Positions 34,901 through 41,672 of a stretch of DNA of 64,000 nt are shown in pieces. Source of the DNA: Amycolatopsis vancoresmycina (GTDB taxonomy: Bacteria; Actinomycetota; Actinomycetes; Mycobacteriales; Pseudonocardiaceae). The first letter of the stretch is position 1; each line of letters opens with the position of its first letter. The notes under the pieces were generated by a model. That model saw only the letters and a program-made list of their open reading frames with translations, had not been told where the DNA came from and ran no database searches. A program made the translations under genes and the position numbers. The stretch lies in contig NZ_JNYY01000016.1 in assembly GCF_000716785.1 (NCBI RefSeq), forward strand, positions 310,001 through 374,000, written 5' to 3'.

Positions 34901-36382
34901 GATCCGCCCGGTGAGGCCCCGCGCTTCGGCTCGGCGGGCAGCCGCGAGGTTCGCGGCTTCGTCGCGCTCGGTCTGCGCCTTCTCGGCTTCGGCACGCAAC
35001 GCGCCCGCGTGCGCTTCGGCCTTGTCGGCCTGACGCTGGGCGTCCTGCGCCAGCGCGTGCAACCCGCGTGCCAGCGCCGAAGCAGCGTCATTGCGTGCCT
35101 TCAGCGCCGGGCGCGCCTTCTCCTCGCGGCTGCCGACGAGCTCGCGCAGGTCCTTCGCCTTGCGCGCCGCGTTCAACGAGTTGAGGACAGTCGCCGTCTC
35201 GCGCCACGCCTCGGCTTCGGTCTTCGCCGAAGCGAGTTCGGCGTCGACGCGCTTGCGGGCCTCCTGGGCCTCGTCCAGGCGCAGCACCGCGACCAGGCGG
35301 CGCAGCTCGGTGACGGCCGCGGCGAGCCGCCGGTGGTCGCCCTCGGCGAGCTTCTCCGCGGACTTGACCTCGGTGACGTGGTCTTCGAGGCCGGACAGGC
35401 GCGCGTTCTCGAGCTCGTTGCGCGCGACGACCCGGCCCGCCAGCTCGGCCATCGCGGCCTTGGCGGACTCGGCGATCTTCCGCGATTCGGCGGCGACGCC
35501 TTCTTCCGCGGCCAGCGGGCCCAGCAGGTCCAGCGCGCCGGCCACGAAATCGCGTTCCGACAGCAGATCCCCGCGCTGGGCGAGGTTGTGCGCGTAGGTC
35601 GCGACGACCTCGGCGAGGTCCTTCGGCTCCTCTTCGGAGATGACCGCGCGCAGCAGGAACTCGACGAAGGCGTCGTCGGTGCCGAAGGCGAACGCGTCGG
35701 CCGCCTCGCCTTCGCCCGCGTTCATCGCGCGCTGGTAGCGGAACAGCTCGGTGTCGAGGCCGAGGTCGTCGAGGCGGCCGGTCCATTCGTGGTGACGGCG
35801 GGTCCAGGACAGTTCCAGCTCGGGCTCGGCGAGCTGGGCCGCGGTGAGCTTGTCGTGGAAGCCGGACATCGTGAGCAGCCGGCCGTCCTGCGTCATCGGC
35901 AGGGAATCGAGCCCCAGCGCGGCGGTCGGGCGGAAGCAGTACCAGGAGTCGGCGAGGTTCTCGGAGTCGGCGGACACGACGTGCCCGCGCCATTCCGACA
36001 CCTTGCCGGTGATGATCCGGTGGCCGCTCTCGACGTGCAGCCACTCCAGCACGACGTGCGAGACGTCCTTGGCGGCGACGAACTTCTCCAGGACCTTCGT
36101 GCTGGTGGTGCCGACGACCTGGCGGCGGCCGGGCAGCATCACCGAGAAGATCAGCTTGATGAGCACCGACTTGCCGCCGCCGTTCTCGAGGAACAGCACA
36201 CTCGCCGGCGAGGGGCGGCGCAGCTCGGCCGGGCCGGTCGCGTGGATGCCCGCGCTGAACAGCGCGTCCTGCTTCGGCGCGGTGATCTTGGCGCCGACGC
36301 CGCTGAAGTCGAGCACGACGTTCTGGTAGCGGGCACCCGCGGGGCCCACCGAGTGCAGGCGGACCCGCGAAAGCTCGTACAT
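31925..36382 (-). CDS. MukB/MksB/JetC-like SMC ATPase
   Basis: 1485-residue SMC-like protein, almost exactly the length of E. coli MukB (1486). N-terminal ATPase half with P-loop LENGGGKSVL (residues 65-74), where the first Gly of GxxxxGKS is Leu. Long Ala/Glu/Arg coiled coil from about 290 to 645. Hinge-like globular segment about 645-755 (GITAWSGWRYLSKLD, VSGVLLNDAAHADRA), at the MukB hinge position. A second coil runs to about 1230. The C-terminal half has signature FSGGQQL (1343-1349) and Walker B VLFLDNP (Asp 1381), with Asn where the catalytic Glu usually is. Last gene of a three-gene operon. Confidence 0.8.
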   Translation of the reverse strand: MYELSRVRLHSVGPAGARYQNVVLDFSGVGAKITAPKQDALFSAGIHATGPAELRRPSPASVLFLENGGGKSVLIKLIFSVMLPGRRQVVGTTSTKVLEKFVAAKDVSHVVLEWLHVESGHRIITGKVSEWRGHVVSADSENLADSWYCFRPTAALGLDSLPMTQDGRLLTMSGFHDKLTAAQLAEPELELSWTRRHHEWTGRLDDLGLDTELFRYQRAMNAGEGEAADAFAFGTDDAFVEFLLRAVISEEEPKDLAEVVATYAHNLAQRGDLLSERDFVAGALDLLGPLAAEEGVAAESRKIAESAKAAMAELAGRVVARNELENARLSGLEDHVTEVKSAEKLAEGDHRRLAAAVTELRRLVAVLRLDEAQEARKRVDAELASAKTEAEAWRETATVLNSLNAARKAKDLRELVGSREEKARPALKARNDAASALARGLHALAQDAQRQADKAEAHAGALRAEAEKAQTERDEAANLAAARRAEARGLTGRIAELREEVQAAVRAGLLPSGADVAEASRTARSAAEQAAADLARREQELDRVGADLQAAQRAVNEAHQLAGTTQDRLERATEDLDRAHRRTDALAAESRLVELLGADDVSLESDLPVLLERLREASAAVEKEQTALRMEEAADERALAALGSGGLLPPPEDVQAALGALEEAGITAWSGWRYLSKLDASRRAEVLESLPQLVSGVLLNDAAHADRAREVLTQRRLLPSAIIAVGTTEALQAETPSAPGVEFLVPPNPAMYDEEAADAEREAVARRHTERQRRLEALSAKLSADGALTWKLTTWREDYPPGAIATLAEQAQAARTARETARTALEQADAEFARLSEKAASLRERVPELRAAAAEAEEKARRLGELGVRSARIAEWTEEAERATEIAERADLQASDAAGKAARLREQAGEEQRTADGHRRTATTARAELAEVPGAADATDGPAPSEPVDALRRTYASASDAYAKVEVGSDLRSELEQAESAEAAAGSAVESLDEAVRARAAELLETPDGSDASARAAALARARRVVDGLEDERTEAIGLVSTRRAELDALPLQNGVTGEKPRDIEHGLELIDAAGLEASAAARKWEELQERRAAAEATLESARSSASGFSLLAESMGHLVTDADAAAYDGDVETARAQHARLNATFNEAQEAADTGDRRVRAAADQLAQYATEKRFEKLSTPVRQQVISVKRDQLPAHAAEWAEALRPRLRSLTDDLAQIDRHRGGIITRLQGMVDGALRTLRSAQRVSRLPDGLGDWSGQEFLRIRFTELEDNALTEKLGEVVDEAAVGKTADGRDVKRDGLSLVLRGVRAAAPKGFRVDMLKPDSVLRTERQRVSEIRDVFSGGQQLTAAIILYCTLAALRANNRGKVRNRHSGVLFLDNPIGRASAGYLLELQRAVAEALGVQLIYTTGLFDAGALAEFPLIVRLRNDADLRAGRKYLSVDSTIRNSLEDLGEPDGVARLSATRMFTRAEDPADSAEDEQPA

Positions 36383-36393
36383 CTACTCCCCTT

Positions 36394-37194
36394 TTACAGC
36401 GTGTCGGACGCCGCTGCGCGCAGCGTGCCCCCGGCGTTCGCGACGGCCACGACGTCGAGCGCGAGCAGGTCGTCGAAGGCGGCGTCGGCGGCGAGTTCGC
36501 GGACCTGGATCTGGTAGCGCGGTGTGGTCCGGTAGGTGCCGCCCTGTTCGTCGCTCACCGGGACCAGGAAGCCCTGGTCGGCGAGGAAGCGCAGGGCGCG
36601 GCTGACCATGCCGCGGGTGGTGTCGGCGGCCAGGCGGCCGTCCTTGGTGGCCGCGGCCGCGGGACGGCGGGCGTACGCGCGCCAGGCCTGTTCCAGCTCG
36701 GGCGCGTCGGCCAGGGGGTCGTTGTTGGCCTCGGCCGCCGCGGCGCGTTCGTCGAGCATGCGGGCGGCTTCGCGGACCATCGCGTCGACCTGTTCGACGC
36801 TGACGCGGCCGATGTAGGTGTCGTTGGCGAGGTCGTCGGGCCGCGGGTAGCCCAGGGCCGCGGTGGCGAGGTGGATCAGGCCGTGCAGCACCTTCTCGGT
36901 CTCGCGGCGCTCGCGGATCTTGGCCTGGCGGGCGTAGGAGTCCATCTTGATCTCGAAGACGGACTCGTCGGTGGCCGCCAGCACCGCGCCGGCCTGCTGG
37001 TTGACCTCGAGGACCATCAGGCCGAGCCCGGCGGCGACGGCGTGGGTGAGGGCCTTGAACGCGTTGTCCTCGCCGTAGCGGCGCACGAGGTCGCCGTAGA
37101 CGACGTCACGCGCGGGCAGCTGCTTCGGCCGCATGCCGAAGGCGACCAGCCGGGCCGCGGCTTCGGCGTCCACGCTGCTGTGGGACAGCGCCAT
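36394..37194 (-). CDS. MukE/MksE/JetB-like winged-helix subunit
   Basis: 266-residue protein between the kleisin-like and SMC-like genes, the position and size expected of a MukE/JetB (KITE) subunit. Segments suggest two winged-helix domains: RLVAFGMRPKQLPARDVVYG with LVRRYGEDNAFKALTHAV near the N-terminus, and a C-terminal one with GMVSRALRFLADQGFLVPVS and TYRTTPRYQIQVREL. ATG 37194 shares one base with the upstream stop (TAATG). It stops 11 bases before the SMC gene. Assignment rests on operon order and fold hints, not on a strong motif. Confidence 0.65.
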   Translation of the reverse strand: MALSHSSVDAEAAARLVAFGMRPKQLPARDVVYGDLVRRYGEDNAFKALTHAVAAGLGLMVLEVNQQAGAVLAATDESVFEIKMDSYARQAKIRERRETEKVLHGLIHLATAALGYPRPDDLANDTYIGRVSVEQVDAMVREAARMLDERAAAAEANNDPLADAPELEQAWRAYARRPAAAATKDGRLAADTTRGMVSRALRFLADQGFLVPVSDEQGGTYRTTPRYQIQVRELAADAAFDDLLALDVVAVANAGGTLRAAASDTL

Positions 37195-38669
37195 TACGCG
37201 ACTTCCTCTTCTTCGTCGGCCCGCTCTACGGCGGCGGTGGACAGGAGCAGGTCGGCGCCGCCGAACTCCGGGTCGTCCAGGAGGGTGCCGTCGTCGACGG
37301 CCAGGAGGACCTGGCGGTCGCCCTGGCGGCGGGCCGCGCCGACCCCGGGACTGTAGGCGTGGACCGCGCGCAGCGCGACCAGGGCGGCGAGGCCGGGCTG
37401 GCGGCTGCGGCGGGCTTCGTCGAGCAGCCCGGACAGCCGCCGCGGCACCTCCGGCAGGTCGAGGAGCTCGTCGGCCGCGCGCCAGACGTCGTCGCCGAAC
37501 TTGTCGGTGACCTCGGCGGGCATCAGCTCGGGTTCCGGGATCTCCCCCACCAGCTGGTCGCGTTCGGGTGCCGGGCGCAGGAGCAGGGAGACCAGGCTCG
37601 ACAGCGACGGCACCACGGGCGCGGCGATGCCCGCGACGGCGTGGAAGAAGTGTTCGGCCGGGGCGACGGCGTCGGCCAGCGGCAGGCCGAGGGTGGGCAC
37701 GAGGAGCTGGCCGAACAGGTCGATCGTCGCGCGCTGGGGCGGGCCGGAGAACTGCTGGCGGTCCTGTTCGGCGCGGAACACCGCACCCGCGTCGGCCAGC
37801 CGGGACTGCAGGCGCGTGTGGCGGCGGATGCAGTCGCCGACGATGTCGACGAGTTCGGCGGCGCGGCGCTTCTTGTCGAGGTCCTCGGTCTCGTCGCGCG
37901 CCGTGGTGATGTTCTTGAGGATGGCGTTCTCGGCGCGGAACCGGGCTTCGATGTGGCTCAGCGCGCTGTCCAGGAGCTCCGGGACCTCGCGTTCCCAGTC
38001 GACCGAGCGGACGTCGCGGCGGGTCGCGTCGAGCTTCGCGCGCAAGGTCTCGCCGTACTGGACGGTCCGGTAGCGGGCCTGCTCGGCGGCGAGCTTCGCG
38101 TCGGCCAGGCGGCCGCGGTTGATGAGGTTCTCGAGCTTGACCTCGGCGGCGATCTGCGCGGACTCGACGTCGGTGTCGAGCGCGCCGACCAGGACGTTGA
38201 TGGCCTCGTCGGTGGCGCGCAGGTAGACCTCGCCGTCCCGGGCGGCCAGCTCGACGAGCAGCTTGAAGTCGAACTGGCGGCGCTGGTAGCCGCCCGGCCC
38301 GATCGAGCCGTAGACGCGCCGGAAGCCGCGGTCGGTGGTGCCGACGTTGATGAGGTTGTCCAGGACCCACTTGGCCACGCGGACGTGCTCTTCGGGCATC
38401 CGCGAGGGCGCCTGCTGGGCGATGAACGGCAGCAGCCGGTCGATGACCTCGTCGTGGCCGGCACCGGTGTCGAAGTCCATCGCGATGGTGACCTGGTCGA
38501 TCGTGTGCAGCGCGATCTCGGCCATCTGGTAGATCGTCGCGTCGGCCCAGTCGAGCTTCGCCTTGCGCGCGTCCAGGTCGTGCAGCGGCGCGGTGCAGGC
38601 CAGCGCCTTGAGGCGGCGCGTCAGCCCCTCGTCGGCCAGGCCCGGTGTCCCGGTCTCGTCGTCTCGCAC
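37194..38669 (-). CDS. MukF/MksF/JetA-like kleisin subunit
   Basis: 491-residue first gene of the operon, of the size of JetA (DUF3375) and MukF (440 residues) proteins. The N-terminal 100 residues look helical (WADATIYQMAEIALHTIDQV). A central region contains RAFRRVYG-like and YQRRQFDFKLLVELAARDGEVYL segments, then a helical stretch with ALSHIEARFRAENAILKNI. An acidic C-terminal tail (ADEEEEVA) could dock to the SMC head. The start is GTG 38669. I infer kleisin from order and length; direct sequence similarity to MukF cannot be judged by eye. Confidence 0.6.
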   Translation of the reverse strand: MRDDETGTPGLADEGLTRRLKALACTAPLHDLDARKAKLDWADATIYQMAEIALHTIDQVTIAMDFDTGAGHDEVIDRLLPFIAQQAPSRMPEEHVRVAKWVLDNLINVGTTDRGFRRVYGSIGPGGYQRRQFDFKLLVELAARDGEVYLRATDEAINVLVGALDTDVESAQIAAEVKLENLINRGRLADAKLAAEQARYRTVQYGETLRAKLDATRRDVRSVDWEREVPELLDSALSHIEARFRAENAILKNITTARDETEDLDKKRRAAELVDIVGDCIRRHTRLQSRLADAGAVFRAEQDRQQFSGPPQRATIDLFGQLLVPTLGLPLADAVAPAEHFFHAVAGIAAPVVPSLSSLVSLLLRPAPERDQLVGEIPEPELMPAEVTDKFGDDVWRAADELLDLPEVPRRLSGLLDEARRSRQPGLAALVALRAVHAYSPGVGAARRQGDRQVLLAVDDGTLLDDPEFGGADLLLSTAAVERADEEEEVA

Positions 38670-38731
38670 AGCAGGCCAGGCTAGTCGGCCACCCTCTGCG
38701 CACGCTCAGGTGACGGGCTAACGTCCCTCCT

Positions 38732-39169
38732 ATGCGTGAGATGAGCCGTGACGAGTGGTGGAAGTTCGCCTCCGAAGGTACCCGCACCGGCATGCTGGGT
38801 CTGGTCAGGAAGGACGGCTCGCCGATCGTGACGCCGGTGTGGTTCCTGCTGAACGAGGGCCCGGACGGCGACGAGCTGATCTTCACCACCGGCACCGAGA
38901 CGCTCAAGGGCAAGGCCATCGCCCGCGACGGGCGCATCTCACTCGCCGTCGACGACCAGAAGCCGCCGTTCTCCTACGTCCAGTTCACCGCCGAGGCGCG
39001 GCTGACCCACGACCTGGACGACATGCTCGCGTGGGCGACGAAGCTGGGCGGCCGGTACATGGGTGCCGAGCAGGCCGAGGCGTACGGCAAGCGCAACGCC
39101 GTCCCCGAGGAATCCCTCGTCCGGGCGAAGATCACCAAGGTGATCGCGCGGGCCGACATCGCCGGCTGA
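38732..39169 (+). CDS. PPOX-class F420-dependent oxidoreductase
   Basis: 145-residue split-barrel flavin/F420 reductase of the pyridoxamine-oxidase superfamily. Features are the start SRDEWWKFASEGTRTGMLG, SPIVTPVWFLL, LIFTTGTETLKGKAIARDGR and the closing TKVIARADIAG. It is divergent from the SMC operon. Its last 60 bases (39112-39171, including the stop) are repeated exactly at 40743-40802. The gene is intact here; the second copy is only its 3' end. Confidence 0.9.
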   Translation: MREMSRDEWWKFASEGTRTGMLGLVRKDGSPIVTPVWFLLNEGPDGDELIFTTGTETLKGKAIARDGRISLAVDDQKPPFSYVQFTAEARLTHDLDDMLAWATKLGGRYMGAEQAEAYGKRNAVPEESLVRAKITKVIARADIAG

Positions 39170-39171
39170 CC
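39112..39171 (+). repeat. 60-bp perfect direct repeat, copy 1 (PPOX gene 3' end)
   Basis: Identical over 60 bases to 40743-40802, starting ATCCCTCGTCC and ending GGCTGACC. It contains the last codons and stop of the PPOX gene. The bases on either side differ between copies, so the ends of identity are sharp. Confidence 0.9.
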
Positions 39172-39172
39172 A

Positions 39173-39721
39173 TCATGGGCTCTTCGAGCCAGGTCCTTCC
39201 CGTCCCGCACGCGCCAAGGCGGCTCGGAGCACGAACTCGTGCGGGTTCTCCCCCACCCGTTCGGCTGCCTGTTGAATGCGGTTCCACACTGTTTTTTCAA
39301 TGACGACTTCGCCGCGGCTTGGTTCCTTCACCGGCGTCCGTACGGCCTGCTCCCACAGCGCGCGCCAACGTTTGAGGTCGTAGACAGGTTCGGCGGCCCG
39401 CGCCGGACGCGCCATCCTGATCAGAACTTCGAGCACGACCGCCAGATCGACGAAGTTCGAAGGAACGTTCCGTCCTCGCCGCCAATCGCTCACGCGCTGG
39501 TTGGAAATCCGCACGGGCCGCCCGAACATGTCCGCCTTCCGGGCGGCATTGACCTTTCGGGCGAGGCTGGTCATCGGAGGACTTCCTGCCGCTTCGTACA
39601 GACGCGAAAACCATTCGACGAACAATTCGCGAGCAGACCGCTCTTCGGACGCAGAACCACGCACTGTCAGCACCCCTCCCCGGCTGCCGAACCCCAGTCC
39701 CTCCCGGACCGGGAAACTCAC
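39173..39721 (-). CDS. HTH regulator with N-terminal Ser/Arg helix domain
   Basis: 182-residue DNA-binding protein. The DNA-binding part is about residues 50-95 (SLARKVNAARKADMFGRPVR, then SNQRVSDWRRGRNVPSNFVD), a helix-turn-helix type often found at the N-terminus of large actinobacterial signalling proteins; here it is on a short protein. The C-terminal helix (VIEKTVWNRIQQAAERVGEN) resembles a ribbon-helix-helix-like unit. GTG 39721 has GGAG upstream; GTG 39664, after GGAGGGG, is an alternative. It is divergent from the two secreted proteins and probably regulates them. Confidence 0.65.
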   Translation of the reverse strand: MSFPVREGLGFGSRGGVLTVRGSASEERSARELFVEWFSRLYEAAGSPPMTSLARKVNAARKADMFGRPVRISNQRVSDWRRGRNVPSNFVDLAVVLEVLIRMARPARAAEPVYDLKRWRALWEQAVRTPVKEPSRGEVVIEKTVWNRIQQAAERVGENPHEFVLRAALARAGREGPGSKSP

Positions 39722-39868
39722 TATAGCGCTCCAAACAGCGGAAATGCACTCAAGATCAACCTTAAGACTTCCCTAAGTCGCCTTCCGTCCGCGATCTTCG
39801 ACCTCGCAACCCGGCTGAACCGAACCCGCGATCAGCGCGGTCCCCGCGGTCGCGTCATGGAGGTCCCA

Positions 39869-40198
39869 GTGAAGCGATTCCTGCTTACCGCCGCGAGCGC
39901 GGTCGCGCTCGGGCTCGCAGCTCCGGCCGCCGCTACGGCGGCCGAGCCGGCTGCGCAGCCGATGGCCTGGCCCACCGGTTGTCACGACGAAGTACTCAAC
40001 GACCACATGACAGGTGCCATCTGCACAAGCAGCAACGGCGGAGCTTACCAGGCGATTGCGATTTGCAAGGACAGAAGCAGCGGCAAGGTGAACTTCTATT
40101 ACGGCCCCTGGCGTACGTCAGGTACGTCCTACGCATACTGCCAGGGCAACTCCTATGTCGACTCCTCGGGCATCAGCACTTCGCCCACCGTTCCGTAA
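39869..40198 (+). CDS. Secreted four-cysteine protein, copy 1
   Basis: 109 residues from GTG 39869 (GGAGG 5-6 bases upstream; ATG 39857 is the alternative). The signal peptide is KRFLLTAASAVALGLAAPA with an Ala-x-Ala site. The mature part, about 80 residues, has WPTGC-x13-C-x13-C-x24-C, with YQAIAIC and SYAYC blocks. The same pattern is found in the next gene, so this is a tandem paralogous pair. Four evenly placed cysteines suggest two disulfides. Function unknown; a secreted inhibitor, toxin or cell-surface factor is possible. Confidence 0.75.
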   Translation: MKRFLLTAASAVALGLAAPAAATAAEPAAQPMAWPTGCHDEVLNDHMTGAICTSSNGGAYQAIAICKDRSSGKVNFYYGPWRTSGTSYAYCQGNSYVDSSGISTSPTVP

Positions 40199-40221
40199 CC
40201 GAATCCGAGGAGGCCGCAATC

Positions 40222-40569
40222 ATGAGCAAATTCTCGCTGAAAACCATGACAATCGGATCCGCGGCGGCAATGGCGCTCGCGCTCGCCCCGGCCGCCGCCG
40301 TCGCTGCACCCGTTTCGGACAACAACGCCGGTTCCGTGGCCACCTGGCCGACTGGGTGCGATGACTACCAAGTCGGCAACGGCTGGGAAGCACGGTGCAC
40401 CGGTGGAACGGGAAAGTACCAGGCGATTGTCTACTGCGTACCGTACGGCGGAGGCCAAACAGTCATCCGCAGCAGCGCCTGGAACCACGCTCCCAACCTT
40501 GCGCGCGTCTACTGCCCGTCACTGACGTACGCAACGAGCGGTGGTATCAACACCACCCCCGATCCGTGA
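40222..40569 (+). CDS. Secreted four-cysteine protein, copy 2
   Basis: 115 residues from ATG 40222, with GAGGAGG upstream and 23 bases after copy 1. The signal peptide is LKTMTIGSAAAMALALAPAA. The mature part has WPTGC-x12-C-x12-C-x25-C with KYQAIVYC and ARVYC, aligning cleanly with copy 1, plus SGGINTTP versus SGISTSP at the C-terminus. Clearly homologous but strongly diverged, so the duplication is old or under diversifying selection. Hairpins downstream end the unit. Confidence 0.75.
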   Translation: MSKFSLKTMTIGSAAAMALALAPAAAVAAPVSDNNAGSVATWPTGCDDYQVGNGWEARCTGGTGKYQAIVYCVPYGGGQTVIRSSAWNHAPNLARVYCPSLTYATSGGINTTPDP

Positions 40570-40648
40570 CCGAGGCATGACGTTCCTGGCCTGAACCGGC
40601 AGGTCAGGCCGGAATGACGTCCACCCTGTTGCGATGTCGTGAGCGGCG

Positions 40649-40684
40649 GAGCGAGGGGCCCTCACCCGAAGGCGCCCCTCGCTC
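40649..40684 (+). terminator. Terminator inside the island
   Basis: An 11-bp perfect stem GAGCGAGGGGC (40649-40659) with 40674-40684, 14-base loop. An imperfect GGCCTGA/TCAGGCC hairpin lies just before it (about 40583-40611). Confidence 0.7.
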
Positions 40685-40742
40685 TTCACTCAGCACTCCG
40701 ACTGCCTCCGCAGAAGTGGTCAGGACCGCAACGCAGTGGCCG

Positions 40743-40802
40743 ATCCCTCGTCCGGGCGAAGATCACCAAGGTGATCGCGCGGGCCGACATCGCCGGCTGA
40801 CC
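40743..40802 (+). repeat. 60-bp perfect direct repeat, copy 2
   Basis: Exact copy of 39112-39171. It is not part of any gene here: only the PPOX gene 3' end and stop are present, followed at once by the upstream region of the HemF-like gene. Confidence 0.9.
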
Positions 40803-40838
40803 CCAATTCGCTGGTAATCTGCCCCCGGGGGTGGGGGT

Positions 40839-41669
40839 ATGCCTTCAGGGGACAGACGCGACGCCGTCAGGGCGATCGTCAGCGCGGGCCAGCGCGAGCT
40901 GGTGGCCGAGCTGGAACGGCTCGACGGCGGGCGCTTCGGCCGGTCCGGCCGCACGCGGCGGCTGGAGAACGGGGACGTCTTCGAGCGCGCCGTCGTCAGC
41001 GCGGCCTTCTCGGACGAGTTCTTCGCGGCCGGCCTGTCGGTCGTGCTCCACCCGCGCAACCCGTACGTCCCGGCGTTGCAGGCGCACTTCCGCTACCGCG
41101 AAACGGCGGACGCGTGGTGGTTCGGCGGCAGCGTGGACCTCCTCCCCTGCTACGGCTTCGCCGCGGACGCGACGCACTTCCACCGCGTCCTGAAGGGCTA
41201 CTGCGGCACGCTCGACCCGGCTTTCCACGCGCAGGCGAAACGGGCCTGCGACGACCGGTTCCGGCTCCCCCACCGCGACGAGGCCCGCGGGATCGGCGGC
41301 ATCGCCTTCGACCACCTGCGCCTCCCGGGCCCCGACGGCTGGCGGCGCACGGCCGCCTTCGCCGCCGCCGGCATCGCCACGATCGCCCCGGCGTACTTCC
41401 CGATCGTGCGACGGCGGAAGGACCTCCCGTACGGCGAGCGCGAACGCCAGTGGCAGCTCTACCGCCGCGGCCGGTACGTGGAGTTCACGCTCGTCCACGA
41501 CGCGGCGACGGCGGTGCAGGCCGACGCGGAGGCCATCCTGATGGCGCTGCCGCCGCTGGCGCGGTGGGAAGCGGAGTTCACGCCCGAGCCGGGGAGCGCA
41601 GAGGCGGAACTGGCGTCGTTCCTGGTCCCGCACGACTGGGCGGCCGAAACTGTCGGTGCCCGCCGGTAG
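40839..41669 (+). CDS. Divergent HemF-like coproporphyrinogen oxidase
   Basis: 276 residues resembling oxygen-dependent coproporphyrinogen III oxidase (about 300 in E. coli). Preserved blocks are SVVLHPRNPYVPALQAHFRY, WWFGGSVDLLPCYGF, ATHFHRVLKGYC, RGIGGIAFDHL, AYFPIVRRRKDLPYGERERQ, RRGRYVEFTLVHD and AILMALPPLARW. The usual segment following VYDRGT (FGLQxGGRTES) is replaced by a shorter AATAVQADAE. The expected HxN in the His-rich strand reads QAHF. So catalysis may be altered or lost. HemF is unusual in actinobacteria, which use the coproporphyrin route. Confidence 0.75.
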   Translation: MPSGDRRDAVRAIVSAGQRELVAELERLDGGRFGRSGRTRRLENGDVFERAVVSAAFSDEFFAAGLSVVLHPRNPYVPALQAHFRYRETADAWWFGGSVDLLPCYGFAADATHFHRVLKGYCGTLDPAFHAQAKRACDDRFRLPHRDEARGIGGIAFDHLRLPGPDGWRRTAAFAAAGIATIAPAYFPIVRRRKDLPYGERERQWQLYRRGRYVEFTLVHDAATAVQADAEAILMALPPLARWEAEFTPEPGSAEAELASFLVPHDWAAETVGARR

Positions 41670-41672
41670 AGT
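41650..41672 (+). promoter_or_regulatory. PafBC-type promoter at end of HemF-like gene
   Basis: CTGTCGGTG, 8 bases, TAGAGT: the same motif as at 24014, overlapping the last codons of the HemF-like frame. The following GGAAAACGGGGGGC also matches the 24014 context. No gene follows for 480 bases. Confidence 0.55.

Larger units (their letters stand above)
39172..40802. mobile_element. Putative 1.6-kb island flanked by 60-bp direct repeats
   Basis: The 60-bp repeats at 39112 and 40743 enclose one HTH regulator and two paralogous secreted proteins. Removing one repeat plus the island would leave the PPOX gene directly followed by the HemF-like gene. This is the layout of an element integrated into a gene 3' end that restores the end of the gene. 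No integrase or transposase is inside, so it would need one in trans. A tandem-duplication-with-loss origin is the alternative. Base composition is less GC-rich than the neighbours. Confidence 0.55.

Noticed and set aside
33629..36517. 962-codon plus-strand frame opposite the SMC gene
   Set aside because: Shadow of the coiled-coil gene; Leu/Gly/Arg-rich with no motif. Third-position GC bias belongs to the minus-strand frame.
31102..38669. A JetD/MksG toprim nuclease or other defence nuclease next to the SMC operon
   Set aside because: Both neighbours are oxidoreductases (LLM and PPOX); no DxD toprim pattern was seen, so the operon is described as three genes only.
39172..40802. Insertion sequence or transposase within the repeat-flanked island
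   Set aside because: No DDE or serine/tyrosine recombinase motif in any frame, and the 60-bp repeats are direct, not terminal inverted repeats.
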